NCBI GenBank assembly: GCA_958510875.1
Contig: OY294070.1
Coordinates: 8,060,001-8,124,000, forward strand
Length of the DNA: 64,000 bases
Source of the DNA: Endomychus coccineus
Taxonomy: Eukaryota; Arthropoda; Insecta; Coleoptera; Endomychidae
Reading direction: 5' to 3'
The notes under the pieces were generated by a model. The model had not been told where the DNA came from and made no database searches. It saw only the letters and a program-made list of their open reading frames with translations. The translations under genes were made by a program, and so were the position numbers. This document shows positions 45,331 through 59,600 of this stretch, in pieces. Each line of letters opens with the position of its first letter. Positions within the stretch are counted from its first letter, which is position 1.

Positions 45331-48237
45331 TCATGCTGAACGTCCTGGAGACAATGATGTTCCTTTTGCTCCTGACGATTGGGCAGAATCACTGATTCCT
45401 GTTGAACAGTCCTAAGTATTAGGATATCAATTAGACTAGTTCGGTTCGTTTAGTACATTTATTGGTCATAAATAATATCGACCATAATTAGAAAGATCAT
45501 CAGATCATTGCTTATTGCATCTGATGTAGATGATACCTACTTTTTACAGATAGAATTGTGTCATAAACGTTAAAAAATCCATCCGTACCTCCGGAAGATG
45601 GTGTGGCTGCGCTTACACCAGATGGCGGCTGACTCGATTCACTTGTTCCTGTGGGGAAGTTAAATTAAGGTTACAAACTTATTGATTCTTATGGGGATTA
45701 TTTGGGAGGCGCTACTCACGTATGAGGGTTAAAAAAATGAATATTTTGGGTGGGTATCGTTGTATATTGAATATAAAGTCTTGAATTGTCATACACATAC
45801 CATATTTTGGAAATAATTCACTTACATACATCTATGACAGTGGCGGATATAGGAGGGGGCTTGGGGGTTTGCCTTCGATAAAGGACTCCTCCATTCAATT
45901 AAAAAGCTAGTCGATGAAACATCAGAACGTCATTTGTTAACAGAAATCGTGGTACAAAATGGTACTATGTATTTCGGCTTAGACATCCTATTCTTTCTAC
46001 GAAACATGCAGAATATGTGAGAAAACTGATGGAACTGTTGGAGAACAAAAATTTGTCTGCAGGAGATTTAAGTCTTGGTGATTATATTTTGGCGTCATTC
46101 AAATCAATCGACTAGAAGGCGTCTTCTACTTACAAATATGTCAGCGAAATTTGGCAAGTTTTGCCCTATAATGAATATCAAGTTCAAGTATACAGACCAT
46201 GATGTGGAAGCCATAAATAGGAATCTAGTGACTTTGGATAGAGAAGATTAGTAGGATTCATGTGGTCATAAGTGGCAAAAGATCCAATTTTCCCTTGAAT
46301 ATATTCACTCTGAAGTGGTAATACTAGGAGGGATGAAACTTTGCTAGCTCAATTTGGAATACTTTAAGACAATCATGGTAAGTTTCGTAGCATATGTTTC
46401 TGAAAATTGCTGCGTAACTAATTTATGAATAAAATGTCCTTAAGGCCATAACCTATTTCAACAGATTAGTGAAATCCGAGTGAATTCAACCATACATATT
46501 ATATCCATAGGATGTGAGAACTTGAAAATTGCTTACCTCCAAATGATGATGCCCTCTCGCTTGCACCAGGCACTATAGAACTGGATTCAGCTCCTGCAGA
46601 AGAGAAGTCCATCAATTATCATATTATCTGCTCACCTTGATTCATACTATGAGATTTTTATCGAATCAAAGAAGCTCTGATTTGCATCTTAAATCTCTTG
46701 TAATTTCGAGAAAAGATGGCTGGTAAGCTTAGGATCGAATTATACAATTATACAAGCTGTTAGACGCGGATAATTTTATTGAAAGATAGATAAACTACAG
46801 GTTTCACATTATTGTATCCGATTGGTTAATTGAAAAGGGAACCCAATGAGTTATATAATAGATACGGAATTGCCAGAGGAACATCTGAAAATAAAAGAAA
46901 ACTGAAGATAGAAACAGCTCGAACGTTTGAGGAAACCACAATTCGGGCACTTCCAGAAAATACAAAACGAATGTTTACATTGGACTAAATGCTTTACAAC
47001 TTTTCAAAATGAAATAGAGACAAATTGTTGTTTGGTTCAAAGCTCAGCCTTGTCAATTATCCTTCGTAGGGGAGTTATTTTAGTATTAGACCATCATCTC
47101 TTAAATAACGTAGAGTACATACCTGTAGGTGGTCGGGTTGGCGCATTTTTCACCAATGGTACCGATGATGTTGACGGTGATGCACTTTCACTTGAACCTG
47201 GGGAAAATTTAGTTATTTAAGAGTTAATTTGTAATTTCTAGACAAACAATTAGAACTACTCTTTAGGAATTAACAGCTGGTCATCTGAAACCAGATATTT
47301 TGGTCTGGTCTTAGTTTTTAAAAGTTTGGAAACGACTACTTTAAAAACTTATTTTGATAAATTCGTAGTAGTTTCCTGTTGCTGTTAGAGTCAACTGGAA
47401 TTTAACCTTACTTTTTTCAGCAATTTCCACTTTAGACTAATTATAATTGAAATGATAACAACCTACCTCCAGTGGATGAAATTGTGCTGCTGCTCACTCC
47501 TGTCGAGGCTTGAGTGGAGGTGTCACTTATTCCTATAGAGTAAGACAGACTTATATAAACTTTCTGGAAACTAGTATAATCACAAAGTAATGTCTTCTCC
47601 ATTGAATTTTTATATTTAACTGTCTATTCATCAAGTAACCTAGCAATTTTAATTTAAGGATTTACAAATTTGCTGTGTGTTATTTTAGTGGAATTTATCA
47701 GAATATAGCTTGCAAGATATCCGATTTTTGTTTCTGAATTTACGACATCTAGTATCTTTGAGATGTTAAATAACGTACCTGAGGAAGGTGAAGCGGATGT
47801 AGTTGAATCTGTATACAATCTAGTAGATGGGATGGTACTTGTTCTTCTTCTACATGTTCCTGAAAAGGGATATCATCATTATGTGTTTTATTAAATTATT
47901 ATGAACAATTTGGTTAGATATATTTTCCTCAACTCCAACAGCCAAATTTTAATTTGACTTCTCAAAATGTTCTTAATGTTTGACTTCAAATGTTCTACTC
48001 GATTAACCGATATATAAGGCTTCAAATCTTCTACAAATTAACAGGCAATATCAGGATTAATGAAGAAGGACGGAAAATGACTTATTAAAGTACAAATTTG
48101 GATGTCTGGAATTTTTCAACGAGTACTTTTTAATGCTATTATACCGTCATGTGTGGTAAAACGTTTTATTGTTACTCACCAATCGTTACGAATATAGCAA
48201 GAAAGAGGAAAAAACTTATTGAAATTGAAGGACGCAT
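45331..48237 (-). CDS. Gene D: modular secreted Ser/Thr/Pro-rich protein (7 exons, 154 aa)
   Basis: Exons in transcription order: 48180-48237, 47779-47859, 47467-47532, 47123-47197, 46537-46593, 45589-45648, 45331-45398. All introns are phase 1, and the 465 coding bases are open to TGA. Exon 1 codes a signal peptide (MRPSISISFFLFLAIFVTIG) that ends with the same Ile-plus-G junction as A and C. The five middle exons are Ser/Thr/Pro cassettes of 19-27 codons, each starting with a split Gly codon (GISDTSTQAS, GSSESASPS, GTSESSQPPS). The last exon ends SLSPGRSA. Only one Cys occurs in the mature part and there is no His tail. Probably a secreted, heavily O-glycosylated mucin-like peptide. The acceptor of the last exon was chosen because it keeps the phase; the alternative upstream AG gives an early stop. 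Confidence 0.75.
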
Positions 48238-48280
48238 TATATTATTGTTTTTGTTGATCACAGAGAGAAATGAATATGTA

Positions 48281-48317
48281 CTGCTGGTTGAAACAAAACT
48301 ACAACGCTTATATATTG
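48281..48317 (-). promoter_or_regulatory. Core promoter of gene D
   Basis: On the minus strand CAATATATAAG (48307-48317) lies about 25 bases upstream of an initiator-like CCAGCAG. The leader before the ATG at 48237 is about 45 bases, as in gene A. Confidence 0.55.
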
Positions 48318-48329
48318 ATTTTAATGACG

Positions 48330-50208
48330 ATTGTATGAAATGTCTGAAAAGAACTCCGTAATTTCAGATATTTATGCGCTTCTATTTATAATTATTTATC
48401 ATTAGTCATTAACATATTTCGTGTTGGGTATGTTTTTACATTTTTCGAAGTTATTTGTTGTGTCATACTGAGTAATACTAATACAAAAACTATTTGCAAG
48501 CGAAATATTTATGAAAATTGCCCTTAAAAGTACTATGAAATTGAATAGAGAATAAAACGAACGTATACAGGTTGAGTTCAACAGTTTGTTGTGTTTTAAT
48601 AAGATTTGGGAAAGATGGGGATAGGATGGGCGTGAGTGAAAACGGGCTTTCGTTTAATATTTGGCCAACGCTCCATATACTAAACTATTTTGACATTTGT
48701 CATAAACGTTTTGACAACTGTCTCAAAATTGTATTTAACGCGAAAGCATGGAGACTTGATTTGAATCTATAACTCATTATATTATGAAATGAATTAATTT
48801 TGGAAATTGATGGTTAATTCTGCCTAACATTTTACAAGGAAAATAAGTACATCGTAGATGCGTCATGACTAGCTCCAACCTTCTAAATACTTGGTAGGGT
48901 TTAGCCCAGTAAAAGTAGTGTATAATGAAGGAACAATCTTGGCGGTCATGAAATGTGACATAATTGTTCTTTGATAACCCGACATAATCATTAAAAAAGT
49001 GTGATTAACTTTGCCTGGGCAGAGGCCCCCTCTACGGGGCGTAAAAGGTCGGGGCAAAGCTTCAATGCAATAGGTAAAACATATTTTCAACAAAAATTGT
49101 AGAAATAAATTCCTATTATTATGGTTTTTAGTTTTTCTCCGTACGACATATATTTACGGAGCCTACTCCTTTGTAAATTAATATTTTTTTTTAATAATTC
49201 AAAAACTACAAGTCTTCTCATAAAAAGTATAGTAATAATGGATGATTATCTACGTTTTTTGTTTAAAATTTGCCAAAATTTGTTTGATGGGCCATAACTT
49301 CTCTGAAGGTAGAAGAAAATTAACTAGACAAGTTTGAACAACTTGTGTATTCTGCTGATCTTAGTTGTCTTCTTCATAGATATAATATATTGCACAGTTA
49401 ATTTGCATATCATCAGACATATTGTCGATAACATGATTAATAATCCATGTCTACGTTATCAATATTTGTTGCTGGATTGCCCTACATACCCTAAATACCT
49501 ACAACTATACAATTAAATATATTATTTTGTAGAAATATAGCTTCCTGCATGAAACCTTCTGCTTCACCTTCTTTTAACCCATAAGAGCGTGAACGTGAGC
49601 GTCCGAACTCCTGGAGTCAATTTTTTGATTGTTTGATTAACAATTAAGCAATGTTAATTACAAAATGTAATATTTCAAAAAGTATTACGAATTCGAGGTC
49701 AAAAAGACCATCCCCAATGGAAATGTTGTAAAATTTGTCAAAAAGCACTAATAAATGACAATTTTGAGCCTAATATTGATAGACAATGTCTCAAAATAAA
49801 TTTTCGAGGTCGCTGATGACGGAATCAATGTTGAAATTTAATTCACCTTCAAATTGTTCCAATTCTGATAAGTACTAATATACCAAACTTGGAATTATGA
49901 AAACGCAAACTAAAAGAACGACAATTTATTATTATCGTTGTCGTTGTTAGTAAGTGGCATATATATCGCATAGTGAAATACAAACCCATTTCGTGTTAAC
50001 AGTCATGTGTTTCGCTCTACTCATGAGCTCGTCACTGGGACGAGGCACACGTGAAGTCACTGATCAACCATCTCCTAAAGTGATGTAATAAAACACCTTC
50101 AAAGTATCTGGCGAAACAGCTGTCATAGACTATGGGATATAATGTCACTGTTCAACATGGTGAACTAATACTTTGTCTATGTTCCTGACACCTTTAATTC
50201 ATTCCATC
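48330..50208. other. Spacer upstream of gene D
   Basis: No gene is supported. A piece of the dispersed repeat containing gaggtcgctgatgacggaa occurs near 49808. The remainder is AT-rich. Confidence 0.45.
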
Positions 50209-50700
50209 AATTTTGGGAAGTTGTATAGGTACGACGAACATGGAATAGATCCTTGTGGAATTTATCACGGTGACAGCGATCTCCAATTTGAACGGAACGT
50301 CTTTTACAACAAAGCATCCGTTGGTAGTTTTGTACCTCGTGATATTCTATCAGACCTAGAACTTACCACTTTGGATCAGGTTCGAAGTGGACATTACGGC
50401 CAACAGTTTCCCAGGAATCAGGAAAAAAGCGGAATTTCCAACTTCTTGCAGGGTTTTCAGATGACGTATGCTATAGTTGGTGCTACCGGTTCCGTGTTTG
50501 GATCTTTGCTATGTATGTATATGTAAACAACATGAAGAATATTCTGATAGGATAGTTAATACATATTCAGTATATCCTTAGCCGAGGGTGTCTGAGGTAT
50601 GGTGATTTGAACCATTTGATATCGGTAGCCATGTTTGGAGTAACCACTTGCCTCAGATTCTCAAGACAATTAAGCTTTGATCTTCGGAAACTAGCCGCTC
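50209..50700 (+). pseudogene. Broken beta-tubulin copy on the opposite strand
   Basis: Begins at the FWEVV codons (ttttgggaagttgta) of a tubulin large exon, hits a stop and frame change, then reads [50 protein letters not shown] and [21 protein letters not shown] deletion joins this to [20 protein letters not shown] and DLRKLAA, after which tubulin similarity stops. The T-loop is destroyed (VGATGSV). It is a clear pseudogene, oriented opposite to the other five. That orientation fits its being carried by the inverted duplication. Confidence 0.9.
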
Positions 50701-50890
50701 TCGGAATAAAAAACAACAATTCCATCAATTTTCTGATGAATAATAGACATGAATTTTCAATTTTTCGCAATCCATCTCATACAGATATCACTGTAAATAA
50801 TTATTCTAACAAACTAGCAGCATATCACAGAATGGTCCATAGACTTGTATCAATTCCAATGACAGTTCAAAATTCAAGCAATGTGTATCA
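50701..50890 (+). mobile_element. Retroelement RT fragment
   Basis: Reads [20 protein letters not shown] and then [20 protein letters not shown], with HRLVSIPM, the RT pattern F.I.RKPTHTD..I..yS common in retroelements of the PLE/LINE type. It is fused to the tubulin pseudogene. Confidence 0.55.
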
Positions 50891-51887
50891 TACCGGGATA
50901 TCAAAAATTATCTTGGTCAAGGGTGGTTGTGGAATCTAAAACGTGTCTTACTTTACGTTATCAAAACTTGTGTCAAATTAATTGATTTGAAGTTTCTAAA
51001 AGTGAGTAATTTCGCAATTTTATACGAATGTTATAACACTCAGAAGTCTCTAGCGCTTTAGACTCCGGGGTTTTCACGTGGCCTATCGAAATTAGAAGGT
51101 TCGAATTGTATAAAAACACAATTGCATGAACGCCAGACGTCCTATGTAATCAGCTACGAACGTAATCATTTTGACATATGCCTCGAGGAGCTCGCTACGC
51201 AGACTTTATACTTTTTACCTTGATCTTGTTAATTCGGGGCCGTTTTATGCCCCGTGCGGCCGATGCCAGTTGTAATAAAGTGTTTTCGGCTATAGGCCGC
51301 TAGCTTTTAACCGTTTTTGGGTATATTTTAGTAGCTAGAAAATTCCCCTTTGGTACGTCGCACGTTAGACGCCCGTAGCAGAGCTGAAAGTACCTGTTTC
51401 TATTTTAATAAAATTTTCCTATTTAATCGACATTTTGGGGCACGAAACTATGCTATTTAGTTGGCCCCGTTCATAAACTAACGACATGGAGCGAAAACCG
51501 CATGCGAAAAGTCCTCGTAAAGACGTTCTATGTTCCGAAGATTTGAACTTTTCTAACTCGCGAGCTACGCGCTCCTCACGTGAACGTCATTCGATTTATC
51601 GAAAATTAACCAATTTAAAACAGTTTTCAACCCCGTTTGTGGCTATTGCGACCTTATAAAAGGTTCAAAGTTAACATTTCGTTTTACATTCCACAACCAC
51701 CCTTGACCAAGATAATTTTTAATTTGTAGTTCATTATTGTTTTACAACTGAAATAAATAGGTATGAAATTTGTAGGTTATTGATGATGTCAGTGTGACAG
51801 TGACATAATTATTTCAAACGTAAAGTAAGACACACGTTTTAGATTCCACAACCACCCTTGACCAAGATAATTTTTGATATCCCGGTA
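50891..51887. mobile_element. 1.0-kb TIR element carrying the shared core
   Basis: Inverted ends of about 60 bp (taccgggatatcaaaaatta at 50891, reverse at 51887) enclose non-coding DNA. The interior 51013-51683 matches the core of the element at 26101-27153, although the ends differ. A third partial copy of the end sequence lies at 51688-51722. It is inserted next to the tubulin pseudogene. Confidence 0.75.
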
Positions 51888-53489
51888 CTCCCATGCTGGT
51901 TGAACATCATGGTTCAATGTATCAGAATAACTTCCTACATTGGGTTTGAATTTTCAACTCTTAGTGAATTTAGAAGAATCACCACCATCGTTGTGGATAT
52001 TGAATAAACTGCCAACAAGCATTCCCAAGAAATGTGATATACAATAAAGGTTAAGTAGGAATAATATTACAACCTTATGGTAAGACCTTTAAGCCGCTGT
52101 TGTTGATGTTGATAAAAAGAATGAATTACCAAAAACATTCTGAAGAAAACTATTAAGTTAACTTAATTGAAATTGACTAAATGTCACGTGATTTCTCAAG
52201 AGAATAATTCAAGTTAGAAAATATAACTGAAAGTTTTTGACATTGCTCTTGTTATTTATAATGCGTTTTTTTTCCTCAAAAAACAAACTACAATTAGGGA
52301 AAGGAGCCCCGAATTGCTTGACCAATAAGCAGCAAGATAGTTAATAGTTCGTTCCCTCTCTTGAGGCCTCTAATTCAGATAGTTTTCGGTGGGGATTTCT
52401 AAACCTATCTGTCCTTTTCCAAATATTACTAACTGATTCCTTCTTTGTTTCAACTATGATAAAGACTGTATTTCTTTAAGATTTTGATGATTAGACACTG
52501 CGTTACGTCCTGTTTTACGTGCTATACACTTTGGTTAATAATGTAACTTATGAAAGAAACTTCCATAGTAAGATCAAAAGGAGTCTGCTACCTAAGCATC
52601 TTCAGATGGGTAACATTAACATTTCTCATACCCTAGCATTCGTTTTCCGTCCTATATTGGTTATTGTCGCTTGACGGCTTTATGATTTCCTATACAACTA
52701 ATTCCTCTCTGAAACTGAAACTTGTGAGAAATTATTGATACCATCTTGAACACGCCAGCTATGGTATCATATCACCCTCTTTAAAGTGGATGTGAATTGT
52801 CTTATATTTATTTTAGAAACCCTTTCACTTTTCTCATGCTACATTTGTTGTTGATACTAAACAGAAGACATCTGGCGACCCCTAGATGTTCTTGTTACTT
52901 CGCTTTTAGATATTTTGATTTCACATGAAATTTTAATTTTCTAAAAATGATTTTATTTTGAATATTGGAATGACCTGTACTAAACCCTTATTACAATTGA
53001 TTTGAATATTTTGATAATCGGGTATTTTGAGTGTTAGTTTCCATAAACAATATTGCTTGCTTTAACATCACAATATGGATTAATAATATTGAGTTAAAAC
53101 TGAAAGATCTTTTCTTAATCTTTTAGGTGGAAGTAGAAACAATATATAGGTTAGGTACTTACTTTATTTTCTTCAAACATTTTGTAAACACCAACAGTTT
53201 GTTAATTACATTTAAGGTAATAAATAGTTTGTCTTATTTGATATAATAAGTACAAAACTCCTAATTTTGTCTGTAAACAGTTTATTGAATGAAATCGTTA
53301 GTTGTAATCAAAAACACTGAAAACCTGCTCAACTTGACAACAATGGCTGATCTTGAACCATGACGTCATACTATTGTTAACGTAAATGAACCATATAAGT
53401 GTTTTGAACACTAAAAAGATATTAAGCACAGAAACCTGAAAGTGTATGTGGGGAAAAGTGAATAATAGTTGGATGGACAAAAATATCTA

Positions 53490-53495
53490 TTTATT
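53490..53495 (-). terminator. Poly(A) signal of gene B
   Basis: AATAAA on the minus strand at the position matching the gene A signal (8859-8864). Confidence 0.5.
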
Positions 53496-53605
53496 GTGTA
53501 GCTATTATAATGATACATTGTTTTTCGTGACCCATCACCAATGTTTCACGTATTGCCAAATTCATTTGCCATTGTCTGCTTTTGTTCTAAATATCTCGTT
53601 CAAAT

Positions 53606-56600
53606 TTAAAACAACTTCTTGTCGTGAGTCTTATCATGATGTTCATGATGTCCATGGGCTAAGGAAAATACATTCGATTAAATTAAACATAATAATATTG
53701 AGGCTATATAAGTGCTTTACTAATATATGATTAGTTAAATGGTGTAGAATACTTAGAGATCTTATAATTAAGAGTACTTAAAAGGTGTGGACCAGGAGGT
53801 TCCCTTCTGAGTAGGCCTAGGACCTTTGCATTCCTTATCACCTGGTAGAGCAATTCCCACTCAAGCAAGAGTGTAAACGAACAGCCAACTATCCAACACC
53901 TAGACAAGACCGAGTGTCCGGATCGATGGTTAATACCCTGAAGAGATTTAGCAGCGTCGCAGAGCTCTACGGAGAGTGCTCTGCATCAGTTGTACAATGG
54001 TGGATCGCTCAGATTCATTTTGTGGAGGTGGTAGTTGAACGGTCCATGTCCTGTTACTATATGTATCCAATCAGGGCTTTGAACACCGTTCACTTGTTGC
54101 TCCTCTTTCAAGTGTTGTGATCTGACCCAGCAGTCTCTTTGATGTTACTCTTCGAGATGCCAACTCTAGTGCCCGGTCTATTGGGTGTTATTGGCCCCTA
54201 CATTTGCAAGTTCAACAAGAGCTGCTATGCTATCTGTACATATACTGATGCAATTTTGCCTTTTTTCTCCAGGTGCTATTTAGGCACAGCACCTAAATAT
54301 CCTCATTAGAGCTCCAAAAGAAGCCGTGGGATTACTCTGTAATTCCCTTGGCCTTGGAGCATCTCAGATGCTCCAGACCTAATTTTCTTATTCTGAGATC
54401 TGTTGTTTTCAACCACACCACACAGGCATATGTCAACCTGAGTCTATGGTTGATTTGGCTTAGTAGATCCACATTATGGTATTTGGGCTAAAGCTCCAAT
54501 TGCGGCCAATGGCCCTTCTACACAACCAGAAGGCTGCAGAGAATTTGCGACACTATTATTCTAATTGCAATTTCCATAGGAGTTTCTTGTCCAAGATGAA
54601 TGACTCCTTGGTATATGGCTTGGTCACTGATGATAATCACCTGGCCTGCCAGATTGACTCCTCTGGTGGGTATTGTATTGTAATTCCTAGTGAAAACTAC
54701 TATTTCTGTTTTCTTAGGGTTAATCTTCAGTCCTTTGCCACTGCACCATCAACCACCAATCCTCATAATACATGCATTACCTCTGGTATTTCCCACCATT
54801 ACGATCACTCAAAGAGAAAACCTGCTTCTAGAATTAGAAACTTCAAAATTATCCAGCTAGACTAAATATTCCCCAGAATTACATCGAATCTCCTGCATGT
54901 TCCAAGATAATAGAACGTTAGCAACTCCACGTGCTCCTGGTAAGTCACACTGAGCTTATCCGACAATCGTATCAACAATATTGCCAGATTACTTACATTT
55001 TTCGTGATGTTCATGATGTTGTTTATCTTGATGATGCTCCTTGTTGTGATGCTGTTTCAATCGATGAAGACCGTGTTGGAAGCGTTGATGGTATCTGCTC
55101 TGTAGTCCTACATAGAATAAATATGAACACAGAATGGTAATTATTATTAACTGAGATCAGGTACAAAATGTACATCATTTACCTTCTATTGCTAGGACTG
55201 ATATAAATTGGCAAATTAGATGAGAAAAGGCGTTACGTCAAAATTATTATTACCTTCTGTAACAGTAGGTGGTGTAGGAGTACATTTGCAGGGACACCAA
55301 CATATAGGTTCTAAAAAAAAATCGAATTGTAATTTATAACAATAATAATACAATAATAGTAATTCACTTTACAAGGACAAAAATTACTTATTAGAGTGCA
55401 AGTATGGACGTCTGGAATTTCTAAACGAGTACTTTAATGGTATTTTACGGTCATGTGTCATAAAATGTTTTATTTCATACTGTTTTACTAAAATAACGAA
55501 TTCAAAATTTTAATCTGTACTGTCAGAATAACAGTTCATTTTAGTCGCTTTTGAATAATACCTATTAGTGACAGCTACACATCTCCCTGTTAAGAAAATT
55601 GGTACTATATCTTGTTCGAGCAACTAAACGGGAAAAATTTTAATCTGAAAGCACCAAAGTAATAGGAATATGACCAAAAATAATGTCTTAAAATTATGGA
55701 AATTTCTTAGATTTCTTGTAAAAGATGACAGGAGTCCGTGCTACTAGGTTACAGTTCCGGTCTAGTGATGTGAGTTCCACTTTCTGACCGTAAATTTGTT
55801 ACGGTAAAGTTGAATTTTCCAGACAGTATGAAATAAATATAATTTCAAGTACAACTAATTCTGTTCTGAACTCGTAAGGTGCTTAGTTTAGTTTGGCAGT
55901 TAAGTACCATCCTTGAGCTAATGATGTTTGAGCTTAGTGTTTTGTATGCTTTGTTTAGATCGAGTTGTCCACATCTCTCAATTGCATTTCCGCTTGAAAG
56001 ATACTGATGGTATATTTTCCCATACGTTCCGGGAATTTGGTTTTAGGGCCAGAGATTCCGACCACAATATAGCTCCTGCTGTTCTTGATCCATCTGTATA
56101 CCAACCGATTGCTCCTCTTCTGACAGAGTGAACATTCCCTTGCCTCCGTACTTGTTTGTTTCCAAGGTGGGTTAGGAAGTTCTGTCTAAACACGGACACC
56201 ATGCCCATGTCTTCCCCTGGTACTATACGTAATGGGTGTTCCATCTTCTAGAGTCTTCATTCTTTCTATCGAAGTTTAATAACTCACCGAGTTAATTCAT
56301 ATACTCCATTTTTAGAATTGAAATGGTCTTTATTCGTTGGGAAAACCGTTATATTACAAATGAACACCAAACTACTTTTATTGTAAAAATAAAACAAAAC
56401 AAAACATGTTCCGCCGCACAGTGGCTTCTTCAAGTGAACGAATGGTGTACTAAATGAAACATTTGTCACAAACCATGAGAACTCATTTATGTGACTTACC
56501 TGTTGTTGTTCGCTGAGTTGTTGTAGATGTTGTTGGAGGTGATGTTGTAGATGGTGTTGTTGGAGATGGTGATGTTGGATATTGTGTTGGTGTTGGAGAT

Positions 56601-59600
56601 TCTGTTGGTATTTGAGTTGGTGTTGGGGATGGTGATGTTGGAACTGGTGTTGGAGATTGTGTTGGTCCTCCAGATGGTGTTGGTGTTATTGTTGTAGTGG
56701 CTAGAAAAAAGTATCGATAACTCATTGATTATTTATCTAATCTTAGTGTCGATGTTGATATAATGGTAAATTATCCGACAAAGTTAAAAAGAGATAGTAT
56801 ATCAGGAGATAATGAAAATTATCCAGAATTGATTAATTGAGGGATAGGAACGTTTCACAATATGATATTGTCTTACCTATTATTACCAGATCAATACTTG
56901 AACCAATTCATGTTGTCAATGATGTTCAATAGTTAACCTTCTATTGGCTTGGAAGGTGAAGATCATCCTTAGTATTTTGGTTTTGAAATATTATCTACCA
57001 TCTTGGTATGGTAACCATTATTATTTGCATATATTCTCAACTTATATAAAGAAATCTTATATAAATGAGTGTGTAATTAGGTTTCATAAGTTGTGGTATT
57101 TGTGTTGGTTTGTGATAGATGGCAAATGTATGTTTATTATTTAATTTCGTGATAGTTATATCTAGAAAATTCTAAATGTCAATATTTTCGGTTTCTAAAG
57201 TGGTTTCAATATTGGGTTTAACTGTTTAATGAAATTTCAAAAAGAATTTAATGATTACAAACTTCTAGATAGCATCCACCTAGTAATAACAAAAAATTGT
57301 GAATATTTCCGACAGTAAAGGCAGTAAAGTAATGAATGTGTAACGCCTCGTATCAAATGAAATATGCTTCCAAAATGTGATTGATATCTTAGTGCAATTT
57401 TTTTATTTTTTTTTTGGTTCAATAAATGAATGAATAAAATCTTGAACAAATTACTTGTTAGATATTATCAACACAGGCAGCTGCAGCACGCTCGACCTCA
57501 TCAACGAAACGAGTAAGCTGCAAAGCTACCGGTCGAGATCTCTGTTCACACCATTTACATAAATGCTAGAAATACCATCCACCCGAAAGTAGATGTCCCA
57601 CTAAGATAACCAAATCCAATGTCCAACATTGACTAAATGGACTCGTACTACACTGAAGTCACGAGCAATGTTTGTAACCTAGTGCCAAGATGTCGTCACG
57701 TTTTGATTTTTCTATATACAGGTTGGCTCCGTCATGTTGGAACCACATGGTTACACGAAGCTGTAGAGGAATGTCTTCAAGTAAGAGTGGTAGTTGGTCA
57801 CGCAGAAATTGCAAACGGTTTTCGCTATTAAGACTTCTTCATAGAAAAAAAGTACCAAAAATAATCTCACCCTACATATTTATTTCAATGTCTCCTTTTT
57901 TTTCAATTTCGTTAACGTGGTGTGGGTTTTCTGTCGCCCAATAATGCTCGTTTCTTGCGATTTGGTTTAGAATTGCTGACAAAACGGCTTTCATCTGTTC
58001 AAAGTTTATGTTGGAAAAGTCTGTGGTCAGTAATTTCTGGATTTACAATCATTTTTGGTATTGCTTCAGATGGCAGTGGGCTTAATAAAAATTTCAGTGC
58101 ACAAAGACTCTTGTACACTATCCCCTACTATGTTTTTTATGGGGTATTTGGATACTCCGCTGTTCGACAGCATCCTAAGATCTGTTTTACGCTTAGATCC
58201 TTCAGATCATCGGGTATGATGATCCCCGCGTCTTGCCAAGTAAACCTGGTTTAAATAAGTGCAGGACATTCACAAAGTGGGTTGACGACTTCACTTTGTT
58301 TCCCTCGCATCTCATACAGAAGGGAGTGTCACTTTTCCCTATTGTATGTTTACCTTTCATCAGATTTCCGTCACCAGTAAAAATCTCGTAGATTATCCTC
58401 ATGCCTTGCATACTCAGCCAGAATGTCTCGCTTGTCCTTAGGCCTTCCTCATTGCCAAGCAGAGCTTCAGCAGTTCAGCAGCCTTTAATGTTTCTCCATG
58501 CAGAGGCATGTTGATCTCTCAGGTGGTTCCACAAGATCTGCATGCCCCCGTTGTAGAGGATGCCAGCAAAGGTGTCTTGAGAACCAATGTGGCCCCTTCT
58601 CTGGCCAGTTTCTCCACCCTCTCATTCCCTTTCCAAAGCTTGAGTGACCCAGGATCCAGGGCATCCTGTTTCCACCGGCTAGCCTTTTAAGAATCTTCAT
58701 GGTATCCCTGACAAGCCTCGAGGTCACAATCGGGCTTTTCATTGCGTTCAGTGCACCTTGACTTTCCGAACAGATCCAGATGGTCTCATTTATCTTACGA
58801 TAGCCGAGTAGCTTCTCCGCACATCTGTAGATGGAGCATCTCGACTTGAAAAACTGTGTTGAGATTCGCACGGAGTAGCCATCAATATATCTAGGACAGT
58901 AAAAGTCTGCTCCGACTCTTCTGTTTGTTCTAGACCCATTCGTATACGAAATTGTGCCGTGCTTAGATGTGCGGCCCATTCCTGCCTCGACGGGAACCAC
59001 AGGGATTGATTGTGTCCTGCGGTTCCAATCGCAGCCTATTAGGCTGCCTCCTACATAGACGGGATTGATCTGCACTTCATCTCTTTAGGGAGCCATTGTA
59101 GCTAAGCCTGTAGACCGCCATCATTGCAAGATTCCTCATCATCCTTGATAAGGGTGGCATGCCTAGTAAGACCCTCAATGTTGTAGTCAGTGTACTCTTC
59201 CTAGTAGATTCTATCCAGGAGTTTTTGAACTATAGCCAGTTCTGTTCATAGTTTTCCCCCATACAAGGACTGCATGACTGAGCCTTGGGGTAAGAATAGG
59301 TGAGTAGATCCACATCAGCTGCTTAGGCCCCAAACGCCACTTCATGCCAATTGCTCTCTTGAAGTGCCAAAAGGTTATAGCATTTTGTCACCTAGTCTGC
59401 AGTTGCTTATGCCAGAGTAGTTTTTTATCCGGGGTGACTCCCAGATACTTCATCGCAAGTCAACTGACTTGCCCCTGATTACCAGCTTCTTCAGAGGGTC
59501 GATTTTGTACCTTCTAGAGAATATGATAATGGTAGTTTTCTCCAACTGAATGGAGAGTTTGTTCTCTAGAACACTAGACTTCTGTACTTATCAAGGCTTG

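Noticed and set aside
45710..45780. Possible extra phase-1 exon in gene D before a GTGAGT donor
   Set aside because: The acceptor lacks a pyrimidine tract and the hydrophobic product does not resemble the Ser/Thr cassettes.
45860..46260. Apparent coding remnant in a gene D intron (reads KKLVDETSERHLLTEIVVQN in one frame)
   Set aside because: Several stops and no family I can name; not enough to annotate.
54476..54865. 129-codon ORF on the plus strand
   Set aside because: It is antisense to a LINE whose RT block (KINPKKTEIVVFTRN) reads on the minus strand.
57690..57840. Sequence starting atacaggttggctcc that resembles a mariner end
   Set aside because: No matching inverted end or transposase nearby.
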